Assembly: GCF_030812195.1 (NCBI RefSeq)
Contig: NZ_JAUSSF010000001.1
Coordinates: 1,240,001-1,304,000 of the forward strand
Length of the DNA stretch: 64,000 bases
DNA from: Chryseobacterium lathyri
GTDB taxonomy: Bacteria > Bacteroidota > Bacteroidia > Flavobacteriales > Weeksellaceae
Direction of reading: 5' to 3'
Each line of letters starts with the position of its first letter. Within the stretch, counting starts at the first letter, position 1. This document shows positions 35,211 through 43,195 of this stretch, piece after piece. A program made the translations under genes and the position numbers. The notes under the pieces were generated by a model. That model made no database searches. It was not told where the DNA came from and saw only the letters and a list, made by a program, of their open reading frames with translations.

Positions 35211-36104
35211 ATGAAATTTAAAAATGAAAAAATAAAATTAAAATTAAAAACGCTGGGCGTTATTTTACTTACAACAATAGGGATGCTTATACTCTTTATT
35301 TTAATTGCAGGTAGCAGTACCTATGCTCGAAATAATATAAGTAAATGGGTTGGGAATATCATTGTTTCTCTATTGCCAATTTCTGTATTCTTTTATGTAT
35401 TAATCTTCAATAGAAAATACAATCACTTATCCGGGAAGGCCATTGGGTTTTATCTGCATAAATTTTTTAAAAATATAGCTATTGGAATAACATTGGCTTT
35501 CGTCATGATGGGAGTTGGAATTTTGGTTGCCTCAATTGTATTTGGTGTCCAGTCCGAATGGGTGGCATTAAAACCTAATTTTGGAAAAACCCTGTTTGGG
35601 ATTATGGCAACTTGTGTAGTAGTAGGTTTTTGGGAAGAATTTTATTTCAGAGGATTGGTCTTAAATACTTTAATGAAGAATAATTTTGGCTTTCATACCT
35701 CTGCCTTAATTTCATCAATATTGTTTTCTGTGGTACACTGGAGCAGTTTTGATATGGAGGAGACTTCTTATTTCTGGTATATTGGTATTGTGTTTTTTGG
35801 GTATATTTTTGCCATTGTATATGTTTATTTCAAATCTATCTGGGTGGCAGTCTCTTTGCACTTTTTTTGGGATGTTTTAGCCTATACAGTGCTGGAAGAT
35901 CCGGAAAATAATAAAGTAGGTATAATGGTAATAAAAGATTATGCTCTAAATGCTAAATATATTGATAATGCGCTTGTTCTTACTTTAGGAGTATTTCTTA
36001 TTTTAGCTCTGTTCATAATAAAAAAACACGACGGAAGAATTCGGTCTTATGTAGCAAATTTAAATCCAATAGAGGAAAAGGAACGGAAATTACGAACACT
36101 TTAA
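35211..36104 (+). CDS. CPBP-family intramembrane glutamic protease (Abi)
   Basis: 297 residues, about eight membrane helices. Carries the family motifs in order: EE...R in WEEFYFRGLVLN (about 142-153), H in VVHWSSFD (about 178) and HFFWDVL (about 223). CPBP proteins cut membrane substrates (Rce1 type) or serve in peptide immunity and maturation. Substrate unknown here. It starts 34 bp after the truncated small gene and ends just before an NTF2-like fragment, which suggests insertion or rearrangement. A partner bacteriocin gene was not seen. Confidence 0.85.
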   Translation: MKFKNEKIKLKLKTLGVILLTTIGMLILFILIAGSSTYARNNISKWVGNIIVSLLPISVFFYVLIFNRKYNHLSGKAIGFYLHKFFKNIAIGITLAFVMMGVGILVASIVFGVQSEWVALKPNFGKTLFGIMATCVVVGFWEEFYFRGLVLNTLMKNNFGFHTSALISSILFSVVHWSSFDMEETSYFWYIGIVFFGYIFAIVYVYFKSIWVAVSLHFFWDVLAYTVLEDPENNKVGIMVIKDYALNAKYIDNALVLTLGVFLILALFIIKKHDGRIRSYVANLNPIEEKERKLRTL

Positions 36105-36106
36105 TT

Positions 36107-36184
36107 CCTTACTGTGATATATGGCGATTCGAAGATGGAAAAATCGCAGAGTTGAAGGCATTTGTAATAGAAAAGAAACCTTAA
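36107..36184 (+). pseudogene. C-terminal fragment of an NTF2/SnoaL-like protein
   Basis: PYCDIWRFEDGKIAELKAF then VIEKKP and a stop: the last two strands typical of SnoaL/NTF2-like proteins. No start and no N-terminal part in frame; it begins right at the CPBP stop codon. Confidence 0.5.
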
Positions 36185-36212
36185 TCGATTTTATTAAAAA
36201 CGGCTTATCAGA

Positions 36213-36425
36213 GTGAGCAGAAGCAAGCTGCTGAGATACTCACGCATTAATACAATTACCAGCTATCACAAGTATTTTAAGCAACTTCAGCAATTTGGCT
36301 ACATTAACTACACTCCATCTTATCATCCAGATTATCGCAGCACAGTAGAGAGGAATGCCATCTACCGTTATCCGTACATAAATATAACGATCTTTTCATT
36401 TTTTGAGCTCTTTAAAAGAAAGTGA
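36213..36425 (+). pseudogene. Remnant of a mobile-element DNA-binding protein
   Basis: KLLRYSRINTITSYHKYFKQ and LQQFGYINYTPSYHPDYRST resemble a winged-helix segment (S.I...TYHK...L...GYI.Y.PSYHP) found in proteins of Bacteroidetes integrative elements. The rest (YPYINITIFSFF) does not fit, so the gene is probably cut. Its place 320 bp from tRNA-Ser supports an old integration event. Confidence 0.4.
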
Positions 36426-36569
36426 GCCCATAGCTTTGTTCTACTAACATAATTCAACATTTTAAAGGTTATAAATGTCAAACTAAAAGTTCCTCAAATC
36501 AAGATGTTTATACATTCAACATGTTCATTATAAACCAATTAAACACATTTTCACAGCTTTTAAATTTGT

Positions 36570-36618
36570 TTTTTGTGGCAATTTTTAAGTAATTTAAAAA
36601 CCGCCACAGAATTGCCAC
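36570..36618. repeat. Clustered TTGCCACA motifs near tRNA-Ser, candidate integrase arm sites
   Basis: TGTGGCAATTTT (inverted), CCGCCACAG and ATTGCCACAAAC occur within 50 bp, and CAATTGCCATAAAT follows at about 36649. Similar TTGCCAT / TTTGCCACAG motifs lie inside the left fragment at 2950-2978. Confidence 0.4.
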
Positions 36619-36665
36619 AAACTTTCCGAGTATTTTTGAAAATTACAGCAATTGCCATAAATAAA

Positions 36666-36699
36666 AAAATCCTGCAAATCATTGATTTTGCAGGATTTT
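36666..36699. terminator. Terminator after tRNA-Ser
   Basis: AAAATCCTGCAAA and its exact complement around an 8-nt loop, with A and T runs on both sides. It lies 45 bp beyond the tRNA 3' end on the minus strand. Confidence 0.8.
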
Positions 36700-36743
36700 T
36701 TTATTTTTTGATGCTTTTTGAAAACTTTCGTTTTTGCATCTTG

Positions 36744-36828
36744 CGGAGAGAGAGGGATTCGAACCCCCGGACCTGTTACAGTCAATAGTTTTCAAGACTA
36801 TCGCAATCGACCACTCTGCCATCTCTCC
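36744..36828 (-). tRNA. tRNA-Ser (anticodon UGA)
   Basis: 85 nt, class II with a long variable arm. Acceptor GGAGAGA pairs with TCTCTCC, discriminator G; anticodon stem ATAGT/ACTAT with loop CTTGAAA gives anticodon TGA (reads UCA). T-arm GGGGG-TTCGAAT-CCCTC. CCA is not encoded. Promoter at 36862-36892, terminator at 36666-36699. Its 3' end is the probable right attachment site of an accessory region. Confidence 0.96.
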
Positions 36829-36861
36829 TGAATAACGGCTATACCGTTGTTTTCAGTGGTG

Positions 36862-36892
36862 CAAATATAAAACGATTTTACAGTTCTGCAAA
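36862..36892 (-). promoter_or_regulatory. Consensus promoter of tRNA-Ser
   Basis: TTTG (36889-36892), 19 bp, TATATTTG (36862-36869): full match to the Bacteroidetes consensus, about 34 bp ahead of the mature 5' end. Confidence 0.75.
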
Positions 36893-36954
36893 ACTTTTCC
36901 GAGAGAAATTTTAACGAAGCTTAATAATAGACTTAAAATCAGGCGAATTATTTT

Positions 36955-37182
36955 CTAAAGCGCTTTAACTTCTTCTCTCTCTACTATGGCAATGAAGCTG
37001 TTTTTTATAAGATCGGACGGATACACAAACTGATCTCCATTTTCTCCTTTTACTACAATAGCCGCTTGTTCATCGTTCAGACATTTGTCCAGCTGGCTTT
37101 GCATTTCATTAAGCCTTCCATCTTTGATTTCAATGATATAGGTTCCTGTAACGTGTTTTATTTTAATGATTTTGTTGTGCAT
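36955..37182 (-). CDS. Small unknown cytoplasmic protein
   Basis: 75 residues, beta-rich start (IIKIKHVTGTYIIEIKDG), a short helix (NEMQSQLDKCL), then AAIVVKGENGDQFVYPSDLI. No signal peptide or known motif. One base separates it from the membrane-protein gene upstream, so they form an operon. Family not recognised; C-terminal VEREEVKAL is charged. Confidence 0.6.
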   Translation of the reverse strand: MHNKIIKIKHVTGTYIIEIKDGRLNEMQSQLDKCLNDEQAAIVVKGENGDQFVYPSDLIKNSFIAIVEREEVKAL

Positions 37183-37183
37183 A

Positions 37184-37459
37184 TTATTTTTTTTGATTGG
37201 AATTTAAATTTAAGTATTTTCTCTGAAAATATGTAGTTGTTGTAAGCAATGTTACAAGTACTGTATCTGACAAGCATAAGTAATTACTATTTAAATAAAG
37301 TATCAACATAACTAAAAATAACCAAATAGAATTTACTAGTATTGCCCATTTCGAAAGCCATCTACGAGCTTTATTAACATCTAAATACCTTTGCATTTTT
37401 GCAAATTTTGACAATTGGGATATTTCCTCTCCTCCAATTTTTCTTTTTCGTTTTCCCAT
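37184..37459 (-). CDS. Small two-helix membrane protein
   Basis: 91 residues: basic start (MGKRKRKIGG), amphipathic region (LSKFAKMQRYLDVNKARRWL), two membrane helices (about 41-57 and 65-80) and a basic end. No named family recognised. Co-oriented and nearly contiguous with the 75-residue gene; just outside the tRNA-Ser boundary. Confidence 0.6.
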   Translation of the reverse strand: MGKRKRKIGGEEISQLSKFAKMQRYLDVNKARRWLSKWAILVNSIWLFLVMLILYLNSNYLCLSDTVLVTLLTTTTYFQRKYLNLNSNQKK

Positions 37460-37810
37460 AATGATATTAATTTAAAAATTTAATCAAAAATAATTACTCA
37501 TTCTTCTAGTGATGGCGAGTATAAACCTATTTTTTAAAAAATATTATTCAGTCTACTTTTTAAATACTTAATACAAAATCAATTAGCTAATGCTACCTCG
37601 TTCTATTATTTAATCATAAAGGCACAAAGCTTTAAATTATTTAAATACTTTAGTTTGAAAAGTTTTACCAGACTGGATCACAAAAACAGAAAATCAAAAA
37701 TTTTCATAAAAACTTAAATGTACTTCCTGTACGCAATACATTTAACTTAAAATAACTAAAGTGTTTAAAAAACTTTTGTAGCTTTTGTGGCTGATATAGA
37801 TCTTTTTAAA
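37460..37810. other. AT-rich non-coding stretch
   Basis: 350 bp with no convincing gene or hairpin, upstream of the 91-residue gene and downstream of trxB. Confidence 0.5.
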
Positions 37811-37860
37811 CCACCCCGTCAAAAATTCGTTGAATTTTCGCCACCCCTCCAAAGGAGGGG
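37811..37860. repeat. Double-palindrome intergenic repeat
   Basis: Two hairpins side by side: AAAATTC-GTT-GAATTTT type (37822-37838) and CCCCTCC-AAA-GGAGGGG (37844-37860), with outer CCACCCCG / CGCCACCCC. GC content is far above the surroundings. Looks like a dispersed REP-like element of Flavobacteria; only one copy is in the window. Confidence 0.55.
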
Positions 37861-37912
37861 AATGTGATCCCACCAATTAAAACTTTGTGGTAAGAAATGG
37901 ATAAAATGAAAT

Positions 37913-37940
37913 AAAAAAAAGCGCACCCACCGGGTACGCT
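37913..37940 (-). terminator. Terminator of trxB
   Basis: Minus strand: AGCGTACCC-GGT-GGGTGCGCT (one mismatch) followed by eight T, 22 bp after the trxB stop. Confidence 0.8.
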
Positions 37941-37962
37941 CTGTATTGTAAAAAACTGAATA

Positions 37963-38904
37963 TTAATGTAATTCAGCAAGATATTTCTCTGCATCCATCG
38001 CAGCCATACATCCGCTTCCTGCAGCGGTGATCGCTTGTCTGTAGATATGATCCTGAACATCTCCTGCAGCAAAAACTCCCGGAAGATTCGTTCTTGTAGA
38101 TCCTTTTTCAGTAAGGATATATCCGTTTTCGTCAAGATCAATTTGTCCTGCGAAGATATCCGTATTCGGTTTGTGTCCAATGGCAATAAAGATACCTTCC
38201 ACGTCAACAGTAGAGGTTTCGTTTGTTTGGTTGTTGATGATCAGGGCTCTTTCTACAAGGCTGTTTTCACCCTCAATACCAATCAGCTCATGATTGAATT
38301 TTACTTCAATATTCGGAGTATTTTCCACTCTGTGGATCATCGCTTTAGAAGCTCTGAAAACATCTTTTCTTACAAGCATCGTTACTTTTCTGGTAAGTTT
38401 CGCAAGATAAGTAGCTTCCTCAGCTGCCGTATCTCCTGCTCCTACCACCACCACATCTTTTCCTCTGTAGAAGAAACCGTCGCATGTAGCACATGCCGAA
38501 ACACCTCCTCCTGCATATTTCTTCTCATCATCCAGACCAAGGTATTTTGCCGTAGCTCCTGTAGAGATAATCACTGTTTTAGCCAAGATCTCCTTATTTC
38601 CTGCATATAATTTGTGAACACCGCCATTTTCCTTAGAGAATTCAGCTTTAGTGATCATTTCATAATGAACTTTAGTGTCGAATCTTTCCGCCTGCTTCTG
38701 TAGATCCATCATCATTTCAGGTCCTGTAATCCCTGCCGGATATCCTGGAAAGTTATCAACTTCCGTAGTTGTTGTTAATTGTCCGCCCGGCTCCAAACCT
38801 GTATAAAGTTCAGGTTTTAAGTCTGCTCTTGCCGCATATATTGCTGCTGTGAAACCAGAAGGTCCAGATCCAACGATCACACAATCTAAAATGTTTTGCT
38901 CCAT
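37963..38904 (-). CDS. trxB: Thioredoxin-disulfide reductase
   Basis: 313 residues, full length. FAD-binding VGSGPSGFTAAIYAAR at the N-terminus, redox-active pair C138-A-T-C141 in SACATCDGFF, NADPH-binding VVGAGDTAAEEATYL, and C-terminal FAD motif GVFAAGDVQDHIYRQ. It reduces thioredoxin with NADPH in the cytoplasm. Single gene, with its own terminator downstream. Confidence 0.97.
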   Translation of the reverse strand: MEQNILDCVIVGSGPSGFTAAIYAARADLKPELYTGLEPGGQLTTTTEVDNFPGYPAGITGPEMMMDLQKQAERFDTKVHYEMITKAEFSKENGGVHKLYAGNKEILAKTVIISTGATAKYLGLDDEKKYAGGGVSACATCDGFFYRGKDVVVVGAGDTAAEEATYLAKLTRKVTMLVRKDVFRASKAMIHRVENTPNIEVKFNHELIGIEGENSLVERALIINNQTNETSTVDVEGIFIAIGHKPNTDIFAGQIDLDENGYILTEKGSTRTNLPGVFAAGDVQDHIYRQAITAAGSGCMAAMDAEKYLAELH

Positions 38905-39107
38905 AAATTTACTTTGTTCAAAAAGATTTTAATTCAGTCTGCTAATTTCGTAATTTTAAATGTTTTATTAAAGTATTTTTAATGATACTTGTCAATATCA
39001 AATATGTAAACTGTCGATAAATTGTTTGCATTTCAGAATGCAAGATTCGGAATTGATTATAAGATTTTATTCTTCACTCCAACACTCCCAATCAAAAACC
39101 GCCCTCA

Positions 39108-40145
39108 CTACACCTTCATTTTAATCTTATCCACATTGATAATCTTATACACCAGTTCTTTAATCAGCTCTGCCTCTCCCATATTCACAGCGCCAAGCCC
39201 CTTCCCTTTCATATCAAACTCTCTTAAAATAGAAATAACTCTTGTCGCATGCTTTAGAGGATACAATCTTGCACTTTCTGCATAATCTTTGATAAAATAA
39301 GGATTAACGCCCATCTGTGAAGCAATAACCTGTGGTGGCTGGCCAGCCATCGTCTGGTAAATGATCACATTGGAAAAGTAGCTGTAAAGACTTGCAAGCA
39401 TCATAACAAAAGGATTGTTTTTTGGGTTTTTACCCATAAAATGAGCAATCTTAAAGGCCGCATCAGCATTTTTGGTTCCTAAAGCCTTCTGAAGCTCAAA
39501 AACATTGTATTCCTTACTGATCCCGATATGGTTTTCCACGATCGTCCCGTCCAGTATTTCACCTTCTTTAAGGATGATCTTCAGTTTATTCAGCTCGTTG
39601 GCAATTCTTGAAAGGTCGTTTCCCAGGTATTCTGCAAGCAAATGGGAAATATTCGGAGCTGTTTTAATTTTAAGGTGTGTACATTCGTCTGCAATCCATT
39701 TCGGAAGATTGGTATCTCTCACCGATTCACTTAAGAAAAGAGCTTTTGCTTTGTCCAAAGCTTTTGTGGCTTTTTTTCTGCTGTCCAGTTTCTTATGTTT
39801 ATGAGCAAAAACCAACACGGTAGACGGTACAGGATTTTCAACATAGGTTTCCAGAACCCTGTTTTCCTCTTCATTAAATTTCAGATCCTGAGCTTCTTTT
39901 ACAATGATCACCTGCTTGTCCCCCATCATCGGGAATTGTCTTGCCAGGGAAAGGATTTCCTGATAGGAAGTATCTTTTCCATATACGACGGTCTGGTTAA
40001 AAGCTTTTTCATCTTCCTCCAGAAAGTCGTGCTCAAGCACTTTGACAGCGGCATCAATAAAGTAAGGTTCTTCTCCGTGGAAAAAATAAATAGGTAAAAC
40101 TTCTTTATTTTTAATATTTTTGAGGATTAAATCTAATTCTTTCAT
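39108..40145 (-). CDS. holA: DNA polymerase III delta subunit
   Basis: 345 residues from the ATG at 40145 (MKELDLILKNIKNKEVLPIYFFHGEEPYFID); an upstream in-frame ATG at 40166 would overlap the divergent gene. Family marks: IYFFHGEEPYFID near the start, QFPMMGDKQVIIVKEA, LSRIANELNKLKIIL in the lid region and the C-terminal ISILREFDMKGKGLGA. Delta loads the beta clamp as part of the gamma complex. Divergent from the HSDR_N gene by 8 bp. Confidence 0.93.
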   Translation of the reverse strand: MKELDLILKNIKNKEVLPIYFFHGEEPYFIDAAVKVLEHDFLEEDEKAFNQTVVYGKDTSYQEILSLARQFPMMGDKQVIIVKEAQDLKFNEEENRVLETYVENPVPSTVLVFAHKHKKLDSRKKATKALDKAKALFLSESVRDTNLPKWIADECTHLKIKTAPNISHLLAEYLGNDLSRIANELNKLKIILKEGEILDGTIVENHIGISKEYNVFELQKALGTKNADAAFKIAHFMGKNPKNNPFVMMLASLYSYFSNVIIYQTMAGQPPQVIASQMGVNPYFIKDYAESARLYPLKHATRVISILREFDMKGKGLGAVNMGEAELIKELVYKIINVDKIKMKV

Positions 40146-40153
40146 CTTAATTA

Positions 40154-40585
40154 ATGGAACTTCCAAAACTGAATTTTCAGGAAACTTTTGATTTTAAATT
40201 CAAGAAAGACAAAGATAAGTTTTTTATTTATGACTTAATCCGTAAAACTTATCTTCTCCTCACCCCTGAAGAATGGGTGAGGCAGCACTGGGTACACTAT
40301 TATCTTACCGTAAAGGCCTATTCCCGGTCAGCAATTATCACTGAAAAAAAAATCCTTCTGAACGGCCTTACCAAAAGAATCGACCTGCTGGTTACTGAGA
40401 AAACAGAACCCATTATCCTGATTGAATGCAAGGCGCCACAAATTAAGCTGACAGAAAAAACATTTGAACAGACAGCTCGGTACAACTCCATTATCGGAGC
40501 GAAAGAAATTATCCTTACCAATGGCCTGCAGCACATCAATGCATATTATGAAAACGGGCAGTACCAATTTTATAAACCTGAGTGA
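40154..40585 (+). CDS. Stand-alone type I restriction N-terminal (HSDR_N) nuclease-fold protein
   Basis: 143 residues. PD-(D/E)XK signature: RIDLLVTEKTEPIILIECKAP, then the QTARYNSIIGAKEIILTNG helix-strand seen in HSDR_N proteins. No helicase part is attached and no hsdM/hsdS genes are near, so this is not a restriction system. In Bacteroidetes such small proteins are found beside holA; the role may be in DNA repair but is not established. A TATTTTTG box at 40115-40122 may be its -7 element. Confidence 0.85.
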   Translation: MELPKLNFQETFDFKFKKDKDKFFIYDLIRKTYLLLTPEEWVRQHWVHYYLTVKAYSRSAIITEKKILLNGLTKRIDLLVTEKTEPIILIECKAPQIKLTEKTFEQTARYNSIIGAKEIILTNGLQHINAYYENGQYQFYKPE

Positions 40586-40732
40586 AGATTTTGAAGTGTT
40601 AAGAATTTTGACTTTTTTGAAAATATTAAGTTGAGCTATGCTTTAAGCTAATCCTAAATGGTTTAAAATTAGTAAAAGAACTGTGCTATCTGAGGGAATC
40701 TACAGTAAATATTATAACAGCAATAATAAACA

Positions 40733-41350
40733 ATGAATATGGAAATTAAGAATATAATATTCGATTTTGGAGGTGTACTAATGGATTGGAATCCTAGATA
40801 TTTTTTCAAAGAATATTTCAATGACGATGAAAAAATGGAATACTTTCTTGAAAACATTGCCCAGTCGGAATGGAATGAGGAACAAGACAGAGGAAGAAGC
40901 CTTGCAGAAGGTACCGAGCTACAGGTGAAAAAATTCCCTGAATGGGAAAAGGAGCTCAGAGCTTATTATGATAACTGGACCGTGATGCTGAAAAGTGATA
41001 TTCCGCAGAACGTAGAGATTTTAAGACGTTTAGGAAATACAAGTTATCAATTGTTCGGGCTGACCAACTGGTCTGAGGAAACTTTTCCTTATGCGCTTGA
41101 AAATTATGACTTCTTTAAGCTTTTTAACGGAAAGATCGTAGTTTCAGGAACAGAAAAACTGATCAAACCGGATCCTAAAATCTGGCATATTCTGCTGGAA
41201 AGATATAATCTTAAGGCGAGTGAATCTGTTTTCATCGATGATAATCCAAAAAATATCGAAATGGCCAATTCACTGGGATTTATGACCATAAAAATCAACC
41301 CGGATACTGATCTGGAAAAAGAGCTGGCAGATCTGGGAATTCAACTCTGA
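40733..41350 (+). CDS. HAD-family hydrolase (subfamily IA)
   Basis: 205 residues (from MNMEIKN; the second Met is equally possible). Motif I IIFDFGGVLMDWNP has the nucleophile Asp but Gly at the usual second Asp, as in YihX-like members; motif II LFGLTNWSEE; motif III lysine in GTEKLIKPDPKIW; motif IV VFIDDNPKNIEMA. Probable phosphatase for small sugar or nucleotide phosphates; substrate unknown. Confidence 0.88.
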   Translation: MNMEIKNIIFDFGGVLMDWNPRYFFKEYFNDDEKMEYFLENIAQSEWNEEQDRGRSLAEGTELQVKKFPEWEKELRAYYDNWTVMLKSDIPQNVEILRRLGNTSYQLFGLTNWSEETFPYALENYDFFKLFNGKIVVSGTEKLIKPDPKIWHILLERYNLKASESVFIDDNPKNIEMANSLGFMTIKINPDTDLEKELADLGIQL

Positions 41351-41463
41351 CCTCCTTTGGTTTTATAATATTTACATCCTCGATATAAGTTATTTTCTGT
41401 AATTTAGTTGAAGATTTTCTATTCATAGTGAAAATTGTTTAACAATCTACTAAATTACAGAAT

Positions 41464-42207
41464 ATGATACGCAATCTCTTATTAACAGCGTGCATGATAA
41501 GTGCAGGAACTGTTTTTAGTCAAAAGTTAAAACCCGTTTCCTATCAGGATGGTTCTCAGAAACTCAACGGGCTGGTCACTTCGAATGCAGGGAAAAAGCT
41601 TCCGGGTGTTCTGATTCTTCCGGCCTGGAAAGGTATCGATGATGAAGCCAAAACAGCGGCTGCCGAGCTTGAGAAACAGGGTTATATCGCCTTTATTGCT
41701 GACATTTACGGTGAAGGAAATATTCCCGCTGATAATGCTTCTGCCAGCAAAACATCCGGATATTACAAACAAAATTATGATGCTTACCAAAAACGGATTT
41801 CTCTGGCTTTAGACCAATTGAAGAAAAACGGGGCAAATGCCGGTAAAATTGCTGTAATCGGCTACTGTTTCGGCGGAACGGGAGCCTTGGAATCTGCAAG
41901 AGGAAGTCTTCCGGTTGTGGGAGTTGTTTCCATTCATGGAAGTATAGGAAAAGATCAGACCAGAAAAAATGGACCAATTTCCGCAAAAATCCTTGTTGAA
42001 AATCCGGCTGATGACCAGGGAGTAACCCCGGAAGATTATAACAATTTAATTAAAGAAATGAACGAGGGCAATGCAGATTGGCAGATCATCACTTATGCTC
42101 ATTCGAAACACACATTTACCGATCCGAAATCGCCGGATTACAATGAGGTAATGGCCAAGAGAGCCTGGAACCATACGCTGCTATTCCTGAAAGAAATTTT
42201 GAGATAA
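41464..42207 (+). CDS. Exported dienelactone hydrolase-family protein
   Basis: 247 residues. Signal peptide about 1-19 (LLTACMISAGTVFSQ). Alpha/beta-hydrolase with cysteine nucleophile in VIGYCFGGTGAL, acid in NPADDQGV and histidine in YAHSKHTFT. This C-D-H triad is that of dienelactone hydrolases. In the periplasm it would cut an ester or lactone of unknown kind. Single gene; a small inverted-repeat element follows. Confidence 0.87.
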   Translation: MIRNLLLTACMISAGTVFSQKLKPVSYQDGSQKLNGLVTSNAGKKLPGVLILPAWKGIDDEAKTAAAELEKQGYIAFIADIYGEGNIPADNASASKTSGYYKQNYDAYQKRISLALDQLKKNGANAGKIAVIGYCFGGTGALESARGSLPVVGVVSIHGSIGKDQTRKNGPISAKILVENPADDQGVTPEDYNNLIKEMNEGNADWQIITYAHSKHTFTDPKSPDYNEVMAKRAWNHTLLFLKEILR

Positions 42208-42217
42208 CTTTTTAATA

Positions 42218-42305
42218 TAACAATGTACCAATCTAACAGTGTAGCAATACCTAATCCGGGAAATAGAAATTGGTAAATTATTACACTGTTAAATTGTTAC
42301 ATTAT
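42218..42305. repeat. Miniature inverted-repeat element, same ends as 52950-53391
   Basis: Left arm AATGTACCAATCTAACAGTG (42222-42241) pairs with the right arm, whose complement reads AATGTAACAATTTAACAGTG (from 42303 back). About 20 bp lie between the arms. The same arm sequence flanks the four-helix-bundle gene between carA and carB. It looks like a non-coding version of that unit. Confidence 0.6.
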
Positions 42306-42668
42306 TTAATCCTCTTCCCTGTTCACCAAATCCATAGAAAACGCCGGAAGGCAGATGGCTATATATTCGCAAGGTTCCGGGAAAGGGTTGCTGTAACGCA
42401 CTCTTGCTCCTTTTTCTATTAAAATACTCTGTCCTTTTTCAAGAATGATCACTTCTCCCTCTATCTCAAACTGCTTTTTTCCTGAAATAATCAGGGTAAA
42501 CTCATCAAAATCCGGAGTCTGATGCGGCTCACTCCAGTCCGGTGGTGCTACCATATGGGCAATGGAAATATCTGAATTTCCTGTAGAATTTCCCCAGTGC
42601 TCTTCAATCAGTTTTCCGTCTGTGGTAGGCACTACAAACGGTGATTTCTGGATCCTGTACTTTTTCAT
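42306..42668 (-). CDS. Cupin-domain protein
   Basis: 120 residues. Single cupin barrel: the metal site region EPHQTPDFDEFTLIISGKKQ (motif 1) and a weak motif 2 (GARVRYSNPFPEPCEYIAIC). Overlaps the upstream acetyltransferase gene by four bases (ATGA). Likely a small-molecule-binding or regulatory protein; no specific function is evident. Confidence 0.82.
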   Translation of the reverse strand: MKKYRIQKSPFVVPTTDGKLIEEHWGNSTGNSDISIAHMVAPPDWSEPHQTPDFDEFTLIISGKKQFEIEGEVIILEKGQSILIEKGARVRYSNPFPEPCEYIAICLPAFSMDLVNREED

Positions 42669-43192
42669 GAATGGTCTTCTTTTTTCATTTCATACACAAA
42701 ATTGGTTCGTGTAGGCTCTGCAAAATAAGCCACTTCCTCTTCCGCGATCTTCTTTCCACCGATTCTTTCCAGAGCCGTCTGGGAACGAAAATTCTCTTTC
42801 CCAATATGGAAATGTACTTTATCCACATACTGGAAGATATAATCTAGCATCATTTTTTTCACTTGAGGATTGATCCCTTTTCCCCACGACTTTGTTCCAT
42901 AGAAGGTATAACCGATAAAAATACGGTTCTCATTTTCATCAAAATCATAAAAGCGGGTACTGCCTAAAACATCACCGGAAGATTTTTCTACGATTTTAAA
43001 AGCTCCTCCGCTTTCTATAGCACCTCTGAAAAAGCTTTCAAAAACCTCTCGCTGATATCGCTCTTTATTGGGGTGCTGCTCCCAAACTCTGGGATCGGAA
43101 GCAACTTCATATAAAGACTCAAAATCCCCTTGCTGTAAGGGGATTAATTGGTATTCCTGATTTTCTAAAACGGGCTGAATTGAAAATTTCAT
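42665..43192 (-). CDS. GNAT-family N-acetyltransferase (RimJ-like)
   Basis: 175 residues. Acetyl-CoA-binding area IFIGYTFYGTKSWGKGINPQVKKMML and the C-terminal FHIGKENFRSQTALERIGG match the RimJ/RimL-type GNAT fold. Acceptor unknown. Four-base overlap with the cupin gene and a 3-bp gap to the DUF2911 gene upstream indicate one transcript with ogt. Confidence 0.88.
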   Translation of the reverse strand: MKFSIQPVLENQEYQLIPLQQGDFESLYEVASDPRVWEQHPNKERYQREVFESFFRGAIESGGAFKIVEKSSGDVLGSTRFYDFDENENRIFIGYTFYGTKSWGKGINPQVKKMMLDYIFQYVDKVHFHIGKENFRSQTALERIGGKKIAEEEVAYFAEPTRTNFVYEMKKEDHS

Positions 43193-43195
43193 TGC

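Noticed and set aside
35211..36104. Bacteriocin immunity/maturation locus around the CPBP protease
   Set aside because: No leader-type precursor peptide or ABC exporter beside it.
2885..36765. Active integrative element or prophage
   Set aside because: No integrase, relaxase, transfer or phage structural gene was found; only a fixed or decayed island can be proposed.
38035..38610. Plus-strand open frame of 191 codons inside trxB
   Set aside because: Shadow of a highly conserved gene; composition mirrors the opposite strand.
40154..40585. Type I restriction-modification system
   Set aside because: Only an HSDR_N domain; no helicase, hsdM or hsdS nearby.
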